The notes below the pieces were generated by a model that saw only the letters and a program-made list of their open reading frames with translations, did not search any database and was not told where the DNA came from. DNA of 64,000 nucleotides from Arthrobacter sp. SLBN-122 (GTDB taxonomy: Bacteria > Actinomycetota > Actinomycetes > Actinomycetales > Micrococcaceae), in the NCBI RefSeq assembly GCF_006715165.1, contig NZ_VFMS01000001.1:3472001-3536000 (forward strand), written 5' to 3'. The position numbers and the translations under genes were made by a program. This document shows positions 34,903-43,686 of this stretch, piece after piece; the stretch's first letter is position 1, and every line of letters begins with the position of its first letter.

Positions 34903-35738
34903 CTTTCGTAATGGGCCCCGCGCTGCTGTTCTGCCCCGCCGACCGGCCGGAGCGCTACCAGAAAGCCGCCGCGAGGGCGGACGCCGTGATCCTGGACCTT
35001 GAAGACGCCGTGGCGCCGGCGGACAAGCAGCGCGCCAGGGGTGCCATCCTGGCGCAGTTGGGAACCACGGGCGTGGAACCGGAGCTTGAACCCAGTTGCA
35101 CCATCGTGAGGGTGAACCCCGTGGGCACCGAGGAGTTTGAAAAGGACCTGCACTGCCTGGCCCATACGCCGTACCGTACGGTGATGCTGGCCAAGGCCGA
35201 ATCGGCCGAACAGCTCAAGGCGCTGGAGGGCTACCAGGTGATTGCCCTCTGCGAAACGGCGCTCGGCGTGCTCAATGCGCCGGCTATCGCCGCCGCTCCC
35301 AACGTGGTGGGCCTGATGTGGGGCGCCGAGGATCTGCTGGCCAGCCTGGGAGGTACATCCAGCCGTAAGGACGACGGCGGCTACCGGGCCGTGGCCCTGC
35401 ATGCCCGCTCCGCCGTCCTGCTGGCGGCCCGCGCCTACGGCAAGGAAGCGGTGGACGCGGTGTACACCAACATCCCCGACCTCAATGGACTGGCTGCCGA
35501 AGCGGCCGACGCTGTGGCTTCGGGCTTCAGCTCAAAAGCCTGCATCCATCCCAGCCAGGCGGCGGTGGTCCGCAAAGCCTACGCACCCTCGGAAGGCGAG
35601 GTGGCGGCAGCTGCTGCCCTCCTGGAGGCCGCAGCGTCAGCCGGATCGGGAGTGTTCCAGTACCAGGGGAAGATGATCGACGGACCCATCCTCAAGCACG
35701 CCCAGGAGATCGTCCGCCGCGCCGCTGCCAAAGCATAG
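34899..35738 (+). CDS. CitE-like HpcH/HpaI lyase, probable R-3-hydroxyacyl-CoA lyase
   Basis: The 279-residue TIM-barrel protein has the CitE features VILDLEDAVAP, CTIVRVNPVGTEEF and ALCETALGVLNAP with the metal-binding Glu, and MWGAEDLLASLGG. Its mycobacterial counterpart Rv2498c was reported to cleave R-3-hydroxyacyl-CoAs including R-HMG-CoA in leucine breakdown (from memory of the literature). Together with the MaoC hydratase upstream it offers an R-specific route to acetoacetate and acetyl-CoA, replacing the usual S-specific lyase. No citrate lyase alpha or gamma subunits are nearby, so it is not citrate lyase. It is the last operon gene. Confidence 0.88.
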   Translation: MTFVMGPALLFCPADRPERYQKAAARADAVILDLEDAVAPADKQRARGAILAQLGTTGVEPELEPSCTIVRVNPVGTEEFEKDLHCLAHTPYRTVMLAKAESAEQLKALEGYQVIALCETALGVLNAPAIAAAPNVVGLMWGAEDLLASLGGTSSRKDDGGYRAVALHARSAVLLAARAYGKEAVDAVYTNIPDLNGLAAEAADAVASGFSSKACIHPSQAAVVRKAYAPSEGEVAAAAALLEAAASAGSGVFQYQGKMIDGPILKHAQEIVRRAAAKA

Positions 35739-35751
35739 CGGGACGGTCCGG

Positions 35752-37230
35752 CTACCGTTGCCGTCCGTGCTGCCGGCGCAGGGACGTGGGCGGGATGGGC
35801 TCGTAGAGCAGCGTCCGTACCCAGCGGTTCCCTGTCTCCCGGAACTCCTTCCGGGTGGCGAAGCGGTAGTGGAAGGTGCGTACGCGCACCCAGCGCGGCG
35901 CGGCGCCGTCGAACGGGTCATGCCTGAGGAGGCGAAGCATCTGCCGGTCCGCCGCCAGCAGCTTGGCAAGGAACGCGTAGAACCATTCCTCATGGACGGT
36001 GCGCAACGGCAGGAACCACATCAGCCAGTCCAGCCGTAGGTGGTAGGGGGCCCACTGCCGGGGAATCCGGCGCACATCACCGGGCTTGCCCTTGAAGCCG
36101 TACTCCCGCCAGCCGGAGCTGTCATCAGGGTCATCATCCAGGGTGCCTTCCACCACCACCTCGATGCGCTGCTTGGTCACCGTGCCGAACGCGCCGTAAG
36201 CGTTCACCAGCTGCCACCGGTTGAAACTGGCATTCATCAGCTGCCGCCGGGAGAACAGGTTGCGAAGTGGCCAATAGCTCAGCACCAGCAACAGGACGGA
36301 CGCCGCCAGCGTGATGGCCAGCCACCAAAGCGGCGACTCCTGACGGCCTCCCATGGCGGCGTCCCAGTCCGCCGGGATGGCCGGTATCACCGCGTGCGCC
36401 ACAGGATCACTGACCGCGGCGAACGCCAGCACGATGGCCATCCAGTTCAGCCAGGCGAAGTTGCCGCTGGCCACCAGCCACAACTGGGTAACGATGACCA
36501 CCCCCGCCGCCACACCGGCCACGGGCTGCGGAGCGAAGAGCAGGAACGGCACCACCAGCTGGGCGATGTGGTTGCCCACCACCTCGATGCGGTGCAGCGG
36601 CTTGGGCAGGAGATGCGCCTGCCGGCTGAGGGGGCCGGGCATGGGCTGGGTTTCATGGTGGTAGTACAGCGCCGTCAGGTCCCGCCATTCCCGGCCACCG
36701 CGAATCTTGATCATGCCCGCACCGAATTCCAGCCGGAACACCAGCCACACGATCAGGATCAGGATGGTCCGCGGCGGCTCCGTTTGGTTGGAACCCAGGA
36801 ATGCGACGGTGAAGCCCGCCTCAAGGAGCAGCATTTCCCAGCCGAACCCGTAGAACGTCTGGCCCACGTTCACCACCGACATATACAGCAGCCACAGGAC
36901 CAGGAAAGCGATCAGTGGAACCCACGGCGGGCCCGTTTGCGGTATTCCGGCCACGAGCAGCGCAGACACCACCAAACCGGCAGCGCAGACGCCGCGAAGC
37001 AGCCGGTCCGAGTACCGCCAGCGGAACAGGGTGGGGCGGCGCAGGCGGGTGAACGCCGCAAGGAAATCGGGTACCGGAAGTAGGCCGCGCTCGCCGAGCA
37101 GGGCGGGAAACTGGTTCAGCGTTGACAGAAACGCAACGAGATACAGTGCAGCGACGCCCCGCTGCAGCACCTGCCGGGCGAATTCGTACTCCGGCGCATC
37201 AAACCAGGTGAGCCAGTCCACGCAATCCAC
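35752..37230 (-). CDS. Lipase maturation factor (LMF1) family membrane protein
   Basis: The protein has about 492 residues. It shows the LMF family features: an N-terminal WFDAPEYEFARQVLQRGVAALYLVAFLSTLNQFP, several membrane helices, and the conserved RLEFGAGMIKIRGGREWRDLTALYYHHETQPMP region (about residues 180-212), then a C-terminal soluble domain with RWQLVNAYGAFGTVTK and PRQWAPYHLRLDWLMWF. In vertebrates LMF1 helps fold lipases in the ER; the bacterial role is unknown. GTG 37230 is preceded by GGGAGGTGG; the frame is open to 37284. It converges with the CitE-like gene after only 13 bases and is divergent from dxr. Confidence 0.9.
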   Translation of the reverse strand: MDCVDWLTWFDAPEYEFARQVLQRGVAALYLVAFLSTLNQFPALLGERGLLPVPDFLAAFTRLRRPTLFRWRYSDRLLRGVCAAGLVVSALLVAGIPQTGPPWVPLIAFLVLWLLYMSVVNVGQTFYGFGWEMLLLEAGFTVAFLGSNQTEPPRTILILIVWLVFRLEFGAGMIKIRGGREWRDLTALYYHHETQPMPGPLSRQAHLLPKPLHRIEVVGNHIAQLVVPFLLFAPQPVAGVAAGVVIVTQLWLVASGNFAWLNWMAIVLAFAAVSDPVAHAVIPAIPADWDAAMGGRQESPLWWLAITLAASVLLLVLSYWPLRNLFSRRQLMNASFNRWQLVNAYGAFGTVTKQRIEVVVEGTLDDDPDDSSGWREYGFKGKPGDVRRIPRQWAPYHLRLDWLMWFLPLRTVHEEWFYAFLAKLLAADRQMLRLLRHDPFDGAAPRWVRVRTFHYRFATRKEFRETGNRWVRTLLYEPIPPTSLRRQHGRQR

Positions 37231-37324
37231 GTTACGCCCGGCCACCTCCCGGTCAAGGGCGGCCACGGTATTGCAGCAGGCCACGGGCGCAAGCAGGCAG
37301 GGCGGGGTGCGGGATACTTAACTA

Positions 37325-38509
37325 ATGCAGCCACGCAGAATCGTCCTCCTCGGATCCACCGGTTCCATCGGCACCCAGGCGATTGACGTCGTCGACGCCG
37401 CCCCGCACCAGTTCGAGGTGGTGGCACTCAGTGCCGGCGGCGGCAACCTGGAACTCCTGGCCAAGCAGGCTGTCCACACCGGTGCGGCGGCGGTGGGAAT
37501 CGCCGGTGGAGATCCCGGGCGGCTGGAAGCGCTGATCCGCGAGGCCGCTGCCGCTGCGGGCCGTCCAGGGTACCGGCCGGAGATCGTGGCCGGCCCTGAC
37601 GCCTCCGCCCGGATCGCCGCCGTCGGGGCGGACGTGGTGCTCAACGGCATCACTGGTTCCATCGGCCTTGCACCCACGCTCGCTGCCCTCAAATCCGGAG
37701 CCTCCCTCGCCCTTGCCAACAAGGAGTCGCTGATCGTGGGCGGCAGCCTGGTCAAGGCGGCAGCGCAAGAGGGGCAGATCGTGCCGGTGGACTCCGAACA
37801 TTCCGCAATCGCCCAGTGCCTGCGCTCAGGAACCGGGGATGAGGTGGACAAGCTCATCCTCACCGCTTCCGGCGGTCCGTTCCGGGGCATGAGCCGGGAG
37901 GAACTGCACGCCGTCACCCCGCAGCAGGCGCTGGCCCACCCAACCTGGGACATGGGCCCCATGGTCACCACCAACTCCGCCACGCTGGTGAACAAGGGCC
38001 TGGAGGTCATCGAGGCCCACCTGTTGTTCGATATCCCGCTGGACCGGATCGACGTCGTGGTGCATCCCCAGTCCATCGTCCACTCCATGGTCCAGTTCGT
38101 CGACGGCTCCACCATCGCGCAGGCCTCGCCGCCCGACATGCGGCTGCCCATCGCTTTGGGTCTTGGCTGGCCGGCCCGGGTGCCCGGGGCCGCCAGCCCC
38201 TGCGACTGGACCAAGGCCGCCGCCTGGACCTTCGAACCACTCGACGCGGAAGCCTTTCCCGCCGTCGGCCTTGCCAAGGACGCCGCACGGCAGGGGAGCA
38301 CCTTCCCTGCCGTGTTCAATGCAGCCAATGAAGAGGCCGTCACCGCCTTCCACGCCGGCCGCATCCGGTTCACCGACATCGTCGATACTGTTGACAGCGT
38401 GCTCAGTGAACACCCAGGTTCCTCCGGGCTGACGGTGGAATCGGTGCTGGATGCTGAAAGATGGGCACGCACCCGCGCGCACGAACGTTTAGCAGTCAGC
38501 AGTCTCTAG
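37325..38509 (+). CDS. dxr: 1-deoxy-D-xylulose 5-phosphate reductoisomerase
   Basis: The 394-residue enzyme of the MEP isoprenoid pathway reduces and rearranges DXP to MEP with NADPH and Mg2+. The NADPH loop GSTGSIG (10-16), the metal site VDSEHSA and the substrate region TASGGPFRG are present, as is [21 protein letters not shown] (read across about 205-225). GATACT lies exactly six bases before the ATG with no Shine-Dalgarno sequence, so the transcript is probably leaderless. The 3' end is followed 17 bases later by rseP, and ispG of the same pathway is encoded 3 kb downstream. Confidence 0.97.
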   Translation: MQPRRIVLLGSTGSIGTQAIDVVDAAPHQFEVVALSAGGGNLELLAKQAVHTGAAAVGIAGGDPGRLEALIREAAAAAGRPGYRPEIVAGPDASARIAAVGADVVLNGITGSIGLAPTLAALKSGASLALANKESLIVGGSLVKAAAQEGQIVPVDSEHSAIAQCLRSGTGDEVDKLILTASGGPFRGMSREELHAVTPQQALAHPTWDMGPMVTTNSATLVNKGLEVIEAHLLFDIPLDRIDVVVHPQSIVHSMVQFVDGSTIAQASPPDMRLPIALGLGWPARVPGAASPCDWTKAAAWTFEPLDAEAFPAVGLAKDAARQGSTFPAVFNAANEEAVTAFHAGRIRFTDIVDTVDSVLSEHPGSSGLTVESVLDAERWARTRAHERLAVSSL

Positions 38510-38526
38510 GAAGCAGCAGCACCTCC

Positions 38527-39858
38527 ATGACCCCTGTCCTACTTTTCATCCTCGGCGTCGTCTTTGTCGCCCTGGGCATCGCCGTGTCCATCGCGCTCCA
38601 CGAGGTGGGGCACCTGGTTCCGGCCAAGCTCTTCAAAGTCCGCGTCACCAAGTACATGATCGGCTTCGGGCCCACGCTGTGGTCCCGCCGGAAAGGTGAA
38701 ACGGAGTACGGCGTGAAGGCCGTGCCGCTGGGCGGCTATGTGTCGATGATCGGCATGTACCCGCCGAACAAGGAGGACGGTTCGGTCCGGCCCTCCAGCA
38801 CCGGCATGTTCCAGACGCTCGCCACCGAGGCCCGTTCCATGGCCCACGAGGAAGTGGGGCAGGGGGACGAAAACCGGGTCTTCTACCGCCTGCCGGTGTG
38901 GAAGAAGGTGATTGTGATGCTGGGCGGCCCGGCCATGAACATGATCCTTGGCGTGCTGCTCACCGCCGTGCTGCTCATGGGGTTCGGGATTGCCACAGCC
39001 ACCACCACCATTTCGGACGTCTCGAAATGCCAGGTGGCAGCCGGACAAACGGTCGATCCCGACTCCGCGGACTGCCGGTTGACGCCCGCCGCCGCCGCCG
39101 GGTTGAAGCCAAACGACACCATCACCTCCTTCGACGGCAAACCCGTCACCAACTGGGAGCAGCTGACGGAGTGGATCCGCGCCTCCGCCGGCAGGGAAGT
39201 GGCCATCACCGTGCAGCGGGACGGTAATGCCGTCTCCACCACGGTGACCCCCGTGCTGTCGGCCCGGCCCGTCATGGGACCCGAGGGACGGCAGGTCACG
39301 GACGCTGCCGGCAACCTCCAGTACCAGGACGTCGGATTCCTTGGCATCGGCGCGCAAACGGCGCTGGTGCCCCAGCCGGCGTCGTCCGTCCTGCCCATGG
39401 CGGGGGAGAACATCCGCCAGGTGGCCGGCGTTGTCCTCAACCTTCCGGCGCGTGTGGTGGGAGTGGCCAAGGCTGCGTTCAGCGAAGAGCCGCGCGACCC
39501 CAACGGCCCCATCAGCGTGGTGGGCGTGGGCAGGGTGGCCGGCGAAGTGGCGGCCATGGAGGCCGTGCCGCTGCAGTCCCGGCTGGCCACTCTCGTTGGC
39601 CTGATGGCGGGACTGAACTTTGCGCTGGCAGTGTTCAACCTGGTCCCGCTTCTGCCCCTTGATGGCGGCCACGTGGCCGGGGCCCTGTACGAGGGAATTC
39701 GTCGCCGCGTGGCAAAGCTGCGCGGACGGCCCGATCCCGGCGCGTTCGACATCGCCAAACTGCTTCCCGTCACGTATGTGGTCGCAGCGCTGCTGATGGG
39801 GATGAGCGTGCTGTTGATCTACGCGGACATCGTTAAGCCCGTGAATCTGTTTGGATAG
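38527..39858 (+). CDS. rseP: Site-2 intramembrane metalloprotease (RseP/RasP)
   Basis: The 443-residue M50B peptidase has HEVGH (H25, E26, H29) in the first membrane helix, a PDZ domain in the middle (about 185-270, LTPAAAAGLKPNDTITSFDGK), and the second metal motif LLPLDGGHVAG near the C-terminus. It cleaves transmembrane substrates such as anti-sigma factors. A large non-conserved insertion (about 85-115) lies between the first helix and the loop MLGGPAMNMILG. The upstream open frame runs into dxr, and ATG 38527 is the natural start. A hairpin follows 10 bases after the stop. Confidence 0.95.
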   Translation: MTPVLLFILGVVFVALGIAVSIALHEVGHLVPAKLFKVRVTKYMIGFGPTLWSRRKGETEYGVKAVPLGGYVSMIGMYPPNKEDGSVRPSSTGMFQTLATEARSMAHEEVGQGDENRVFYRLPVWKKVIVMLGGPAMNMILGVLLTAVLLMGFGIATATTTISDVSKCQVAAGQTVDPDSADCRLTPAAAAGLKPNDTITSFDGKPVTNWEQLTEWIRASAGREVAITVQRDGNAVSTTVTPVLSARPVMGPEGRQVTDAAGNLQYQDVGFLGIGAQTALVPQPASSVLPMAGENIRQVAGVVLNLPARVVGVAKAAFSEEPRDPNGPISVVGVGRVAGEVAAMEAVPLQSRLATLVGLMAGLNFALAVFNLVPLLPLDGGHVAGALYEGIRRRVAKLRGRPDPGAFDIAKLLPVTYVVAALLMGMSVLLIYADIVKPVNLFG

Positions 39859-39865
39859 ATCGATA

Positions 39866-39891
39866 TTGGCTGACTTCAGAAAATCAGCCAA
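39866..39891 (+). other. Inverted repeat after rseP
   Basis: The arms TTGGCTGA (39866-39873) and TCAGCCAA (39884-39891) are perfect. No T tract follows. It may be a weak terminator or stability element at the end of dxr-rseP, or part of the control region of the next gene. Confidence 0.5.
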
Positions 39892-39897
39892 ATGTGA

Positions 39898-39931
39898 TTG
39901 ATAAGCGAGCATCAACCCGCTATGGTTGATG
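39898..39931 (+). promoter_or_regulatory. Promoter and overlapping palindrome of the SatD-like gene
   Basis: The -35 box TTGATA (39898-39903) and -10 box TATGGT (39921-39926) have a 17-base spacer. Transcription should start about seven bases on, at the ATG (39933), giving a leaderless mRNA. A perfect palindrome CATCAACC (39910-39917) / GGTTGATG (39924-39931) overlaps the spacer, the -10 box and the last bases before the start, so a bound protein would block transcription. Confidence 0.75.
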
Positions 39932-39932
39932 A

Positions 39933-40637
39933 ATGTTCGTCATGACCATCGACCAGCGCGGAAGCACCGGTGACCAGGACCGGGTCCCGGCGCTGCTCGG
40001 ACAGGTTTCGCGCCTCGAACTTCCCGAATCCGGACACCCGCTGTTCGACCGATCCGTCGGGGATGAGGTTCAGGGAGTGGTGCGGGACCCTTCCACTGTG
40101 GTGGAGATAGCGCTGCACGCCCTCCGGGAAGGCCGCTGGTACGTGGGGATCGGCGTCGGAAGCGTTTCCCTGCCCCCGGGCGCCAGCCCGCGCGAAGGGA
40201 CCGGAACTGCTTTTGTTGCCGCCCGCAAGGCGGTGGAGCTCGCTAAAGGCGCAGGTTCCCAGGTGCCGCTGTCAGTGGTGGCCGGCATCATGGCAAGGGA
40301 AACCCGCAGGGGAACCCCTGCGGGGGAAGGGGTTCAGGCGTGTGCAAATGCGGAGGCGGTTCTTCGGTTGCTCGGCCGGCTTGTGCAGGACCGGACGGAA
40401 GCCCAGTGGCGGGTGGTCGATGCCCTGCGTCGCTTGGCTGCAGACGGGCAGGGTGCCGGCCGGCACGGAAGCCAGAAGCGGGTGGCCCTTGAACTTGGAA
40501 TCTCGGAGCAGTCGGTGAGCCGGACCCTGCTTCGGGCCGGCTGGCAGGAAGAATGGGCAGCCAGGCCGGCGGTTTCCATGCTTCTCGGTTTTGCCGACTC
40601 CCAGGTTGCCCAGGCACTCGAGGATGGCCGGGCATAA
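39933..40637 (+). CDS. SatD-like protein with C-terminal helix-turn-helix
   Basis: The 234-residue protein has an N-terminal domain starting FVMTIDQRGSTGDQDRVPALL that resembles the SatD family start, a middle RWYVGIGVGSVSLPPG and a helical section, and a clear HTH at 179-202 (HGSQKRVALELGISEQSVSR). It is probably a DNA-binding regulator, perhaps of its own promoter, which carries an operator-like palindrome. The assignment to SatD is from pattern memory and is moderate. The next gene, 62 bases on, encodes a DUF3307-like membrane protein, a pairing that supports the assignment. Confidence 0.72.
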   Translation: MFVMTIDQRGSTGDQDRVPALLGQVSRLELPESGHPLFDRSVGDEVQGVVRDPSTVVEIALHALREGRWYVGIGVGSVSLPPGASPREGTGTAFVAARKAVELAKGAGSQVPLSVVAGIMARETRRGTPAGEGVQACANAEAVLRLLGRLVQDRTEAQWRVVDALRRLAADGQGAGRHGSQKRVALELGISEQSVSRTLLRAGWQEEWAARPAVSMLLGFADSQVAQALEDGRA

Positions 40638-40699
40638 AAGGTCCAGCCCCCGAAGGAGCCGGCTGGCCGGATTGACGACGACCCGAATGAAGGAGACAG

Positions 40700-41218
40700 G
40701 TGACGGCACTTTGGGTGGCAGCGGCACTGGTGGTGGCGGGCTTCGCCGGCTGGCCGGTCACCGCGCTGGTGTTCAGGCTCGCCCGGACCATCGACGACAA
40801 AGCAGACGCCGCCAAGGCTGCGGAGGAAGCCCGCCAGGTCGAACATGACCCCTCTGCTGACGTCACGGTGGACGATCCTTCCGGCGGCGCAGCCAACCAG
40901 GCAGTGGACGGTGAACTGACCGCCCCTCCTGCCGTACCGGCGTCGGACGGGCCGGCCGCCGGACCCGCCCTGCCCAGCCAGCGCATCCTGCGCGGCGGGG
41001 CCATCATCGGCGTGCTGGAGCGGCTGGGGGTGTGCCTCGCCATCCTGACCGGCCAGCCCGTGGCCATTGCCTACATTGTCGCCATCAAGGGCCTGGGCAG
41101 GTTCGCCGAGCTGAAGGAGACGCCCGTGGCCGCTGAGCGCTTCATCATCGGGACCCTCACCTCCATGCTTTGGGCTGCCGGAACGGCTGCCACAGTGAAA
41201 GTGCTCTTCCTGCACTGA
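40700..41218 (+). CDS. DUF3307-like membrane protein
   Basis: The 172-residue protein starts at GTG with AAGGAG upstream. It has an N-terminal membrane helix (TALWVAAALVVAGFAGWPVTALVF), a hydrophilic, acidic linker of about 55 residues, and a C-terminal half (GGAIIGVLERLGVCLAILTG, then VAIAYIVAIKGLGRFAEL and FIIGTLTSMLWAAGTA) that resembles the C-terminal part of DUF3307 proteins (IGxLER ... aaKslxRF ... iGTLxS). The N-terminal part of DUF3307 is reduced to a single helix. It is probably co-transcribed with the SatD-like gene. Function is unknown. Confidence 0.72.
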   Translation: MTALWVAAALVVAGFAGWPVTALVFRLARTIDDKADAAKAAEEARQVEHDPSADVTVDDPSGGAANQAVDGELTAPPAVPASDGPAAGPALPSQRILRGGAIIGVLERLGVCLAILTGQPVAIAYIVAIKGLGRFAELKETPVAAERFIIGTLTSMLWAAGTAATVKVLFLH

Positions 41219-41298
41219 AGCCTTATCCCTCCGCCGGCGGTGTTCCTGCATGGGGGATGGGTACGGTACCAAGGCGGCCATGGCGATAGGGTAGCGGT

Positions 41299-41592
41299 AT
41301 GACAGTTTTTGCCGTTGAGTACGTTTATGCCGCCAACTCCACCGAAACCCGCAATGAGGTCCGCCCCGCACACCGGGAATGGACGGGCAGCCTGGCGCAG
41401 GACGGCGTCATCGTGGCCAGCGGACCGTACGGTGACGGTGCGGGTGCCCTGTTGATCTTCAGCGCAGCGGATGAAGCCGCCCTCAACTCGATCCTCAAGC
41501 AGGACCCGTTCGCCGCAGCCGGCGTGATCGCCGGAACCCGCATCACGGAATGGTCTCCGGTAACCGGCATGCTGGCCGGGATTGCCGCGTAG
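41299..41592 (+). CDS. YciI-like protein
   Basis: The 97-residue protein has the YciI/dimeric ferredoxin-like pattern: an N-terminal strand [43 protein letters not shown] (read across about 22-54) and a C-terminal [20 protein letters not shown]. The catalytic His/Asp pair of characterised YciI proteins may be the H in RPAH and D in DPF. Function is unknown. TAGGGT lies exactly six bases before the ATG with no Shine-Dalgarno site, which points to a leaderless mRNA. Confidence 0.88.
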   Translation: MTVFAVEYVYAANSTETRNEVRPAHREWTGSLAQDGVIVASGPYGDGAGALLIFSAADEAALNSILKQDPFAAAGVIAGTRITEWSPVTGMLAGIAA

Positions 41593-41626
41593 CCGCCTTT
41601 TTACCCTTTCAACTCAAGGAGTCCAC

Positions 41627-42793
41627 GTGACCTCGGTCAGCCTGGGAATGCCGTCAGCACCACCGCCCGTCCTTGCCCCCCGCCGCAAGACGCGCCAGAT
41701 CAAAGTCGGCTCGGTTGGCGTTGGATCTGATTTCCCCATCAGCGTGCAGTCCATGACCACCACGCCCACCACCGACATCAATGCCACGCTGCAGCAAATC
41801 GCTGAACTCACGGCATCCGGCTGCGACATTGTCCGCGTTGCCTGCCCCTCCGCTGACGACGCAGAGGCGCTGCCCATCATCGCCCGGAAGTCCCAGATCC
41901 CGGTCATCGCGGACATCCACTTCCAGCCCAAGTATGTGTTCGCAGCCATCGAAGCCGGCTGCGCTGCCGTGCGCGTGAACCCTGGAAACATTCGTAAATT
42001 CGATGACCAGGTCAAGGAGATTGCCGCCGCTGCCAGGGACCACGGCACCTCCATCCGCATCGGCGTCAATGCCGGCTCCCTTGAACCGGGCATCCTGAAA
42101 AAGTACGGCAAGGCCACCCCCGAAGCCTTGGTTGAATCGGCTGTCTGGGAAGCGTCGCTTTTCGAGGAGCACGGCTTCCACGACTTCAAGATTTCGGTGA
42201 AGCACAACGACCCCGTGATCATGGTGGCGGCCTACGAAATGCTCGCGGAAAAGGGCGACTGGCCACTGCACCTCGGCGTCACCGAGGCAGGGCCTGCCTT
42301 CCAGGGCACCATCAAGTCCGCCACCGCCTTCGGTGCGCTCCTGTCCCGCGGGATCGGCGACACCATCCGCGTGTCCCTCTCGGCACCGCCGGTGGAGGAA
42401 ATCAAGGTGGGCAACCAGATCCTCCAGTCGCTGAACCTGCGGCCCCGGAAGCTGGAAATCGTGTCCTGCCCGTCCTGCGGCCGTGCCCAGGTTGACGTGT
42501 ACACTCTGGCTGAACAGGTCACGGCCGGGTTGGAAGGGATGGAGATCCCCCTCCGCGTGGCGGTCATGGGCTGTGTCGTGAACGGACCCGGCGAGGCCCG
42601 CGAGGCCGACCTTGGTGTCGCCTCAGGCAACGGCAAGGGTCAGATCTTCGTTAAGGGCGAGGTCATCAAGACTGTTCCCGAGAGCGCAATTGTTGAGACA
42701 CTGATCGAAGAGGCTATGCGTATCGCCGAAGAGATGGGGGACGCCGATGGCGAAGATGCTGTCAAGGGTAGCCCCGTGGTTAGCGTCTCGTAG
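41627..42793 (+). CDS. ispG: 4-hydroxy-3-methylbut-2-en-1-yl diphosphate synthase (GcpE)
   Basis: The 388-residue iron-sulfur enzyme of the MEP pathway converts MEcPP to HMBPP. The N-terminal TIM barrel contains [12 protein letters not shown] and [14 protein letters not shown]; the C-terminal domain holds the [4Fe-4S] ligands C281 and C284 (SCPSCGR) and C316 (GCVVNGPGE) with E323. GTG 41627 has AAGGAG five bases upstream. The last 47 bases overlap the next gene in another frame. The pathway gene dxr lies 3 kb upstream with rseP between, the order seen in many actinobacteria. Confidence 0.97.
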   Translation: MTSVSLGMPSAPPPVLAPRRKTRQIKVGSVGVGSDFPISVQSMTTTPTTDINATLQQIAELTASGCDIVRVACPSADDAEALPIIARKSQIPVIADIHFQPKYVFAAIEAGCAAVRVNPGNIRKFDDQVKEIAAAARDHGTSIRIGVNAGSLEPGILKKYGKATPEALVESAVWEASLFEEHGFHDFKISVKHNDPVIMVAAYEMLAEKGDWPLHLGVTEAGPAFQGTIKSATAFGALLSRGIGDTIRVSLSAPPVEEIKVGNQILQSLNLRPRKLEIVSCPSCGRAQVDVYTLAEQVTAGLEGMEIPLRVAVMGCVVNGPGEAREADLGVASGNGKGQIFVKGEVIKTVPESAIVETLIEEAMRIAEEMGDADGEDAVKGSPVVSVS

Positions 42794-43646
42794 GGACGCG
42801 CCAGACCCTGCGGGGCTTTCTGTCCGCACGCTGGACGGCCAGGATACCCCCGCGCTGTTATTGCTGGCCCAGCAGGACCGGGTGGCCAACGTCTTCATCC
42901 TGGCCCACCTGCGCGCCACGGGGACGGCAGCGCCCACCAGCGGCGGTGCCGGTGTCATCGGAGTCTTTGACGACGGCATCCTGACGGGTGCCTGCTGGGC
43001 CGGAGCCAACCTGGTTCCGGTCCAGCTCGATCCCGCCCTGGCCCCCCTGGTTGCGGAGGCGGCCAACAGCTCCGGCCGCCGGTACGCATCTGCCTTTGGC
43101 CCCGCCGCAGCCGTGCTGGCGCTTAACGCCGAACTTGCCGAGTTGGGGCACCGTGCACACGAGGTCCGGGCTGACCAGCCACTGATGATCATCGACGGAC
43201 CGCCCCTAGTCCAGCCCAACCGGGGCCTGGAGCAAGGGAACCTCGCGGACTTTGACCGCATCCTTCCCGCCTGCGCCGCCATGTTCGAGGAAGAAGTGGG
43301 GTATTCGCCCTACCTGGGAGGCAGGGAGTTCTACAGCCGCCGGGTGGAGGGACTCATCAGGCAGGGGCACTCCCTGGTCCACCTCAACAACGCCCGCGAC
43401 GTGGTGTTCAAAGCTGAGCTCGGCGCAGTCACCGACGACGTCACCCAGGTCCAGGGTGTTTGGATGAACCCGGTCTTCCGCGGCCAGGGGCTGAGCGCCG
43501 GCTACATGTCGGCTGTGGTGGAAAAGGCCCAGGAGATCGCCCCCGTGACCAGCCTCTATGTGAACGGCTTCAACACCCGGGCCAGGTCCACTTACGAACG
43601 CGTTGGCTTCCGCCAGGTGGGGACGTTCGCTACAGTTCTGTTCTAG
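42747..43646 (+). CDS. GNAT-family N-acetyltransferase with DUF4081 domain
   Basis: The 299-residue protein has an N-terminal DUF4081-like half (about 25-135) and a C-terminal GNAT domain with [21 protein letters not shown], the acetyl-CoA pyrophosphate loop (R/Q-G-x-G/S), and a [20 protein letters not shown] stretch near the end. The substrate is unknown. ATG 42747 is inside the 3' end of ispG and has GGGGGA upstream; overlap of 47 bases is unusually long but no better start is visible. Adjacent transcription with ispG and proximity to proS are common in this group. Confidence 0.88.
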   Translation: MAKMLSRVAPWLASRRDAPDPAGLSVRTLDGQDTPALLLLAQQDRVANVFILAHLRATGTAAPTSGGAGVIGVFDDGILTGACWAGANLVPVQLDPALAPLVAEAANSSGRRYASAFGPAAAVLALNAELAELGHRAHEVRADQPLMIIDGPPLVQPNRGLEQGNLADFDRILPACAAMFEEEVGYSPYLGGREFYSRRVEGLIRQGHSLVHLNNARDVVFKAELGAVTDDVTQVQGVWMNPVFRGQGLSAGYMSAVVEKAQEIAPVTSLYVNGFNTRARSTYERVGFRQVGTFATVLF

Positions 43647-43686
43647 CCGGGCAGTGGCCGCGGCCAGCTGAATATTGGGGGAAAAA

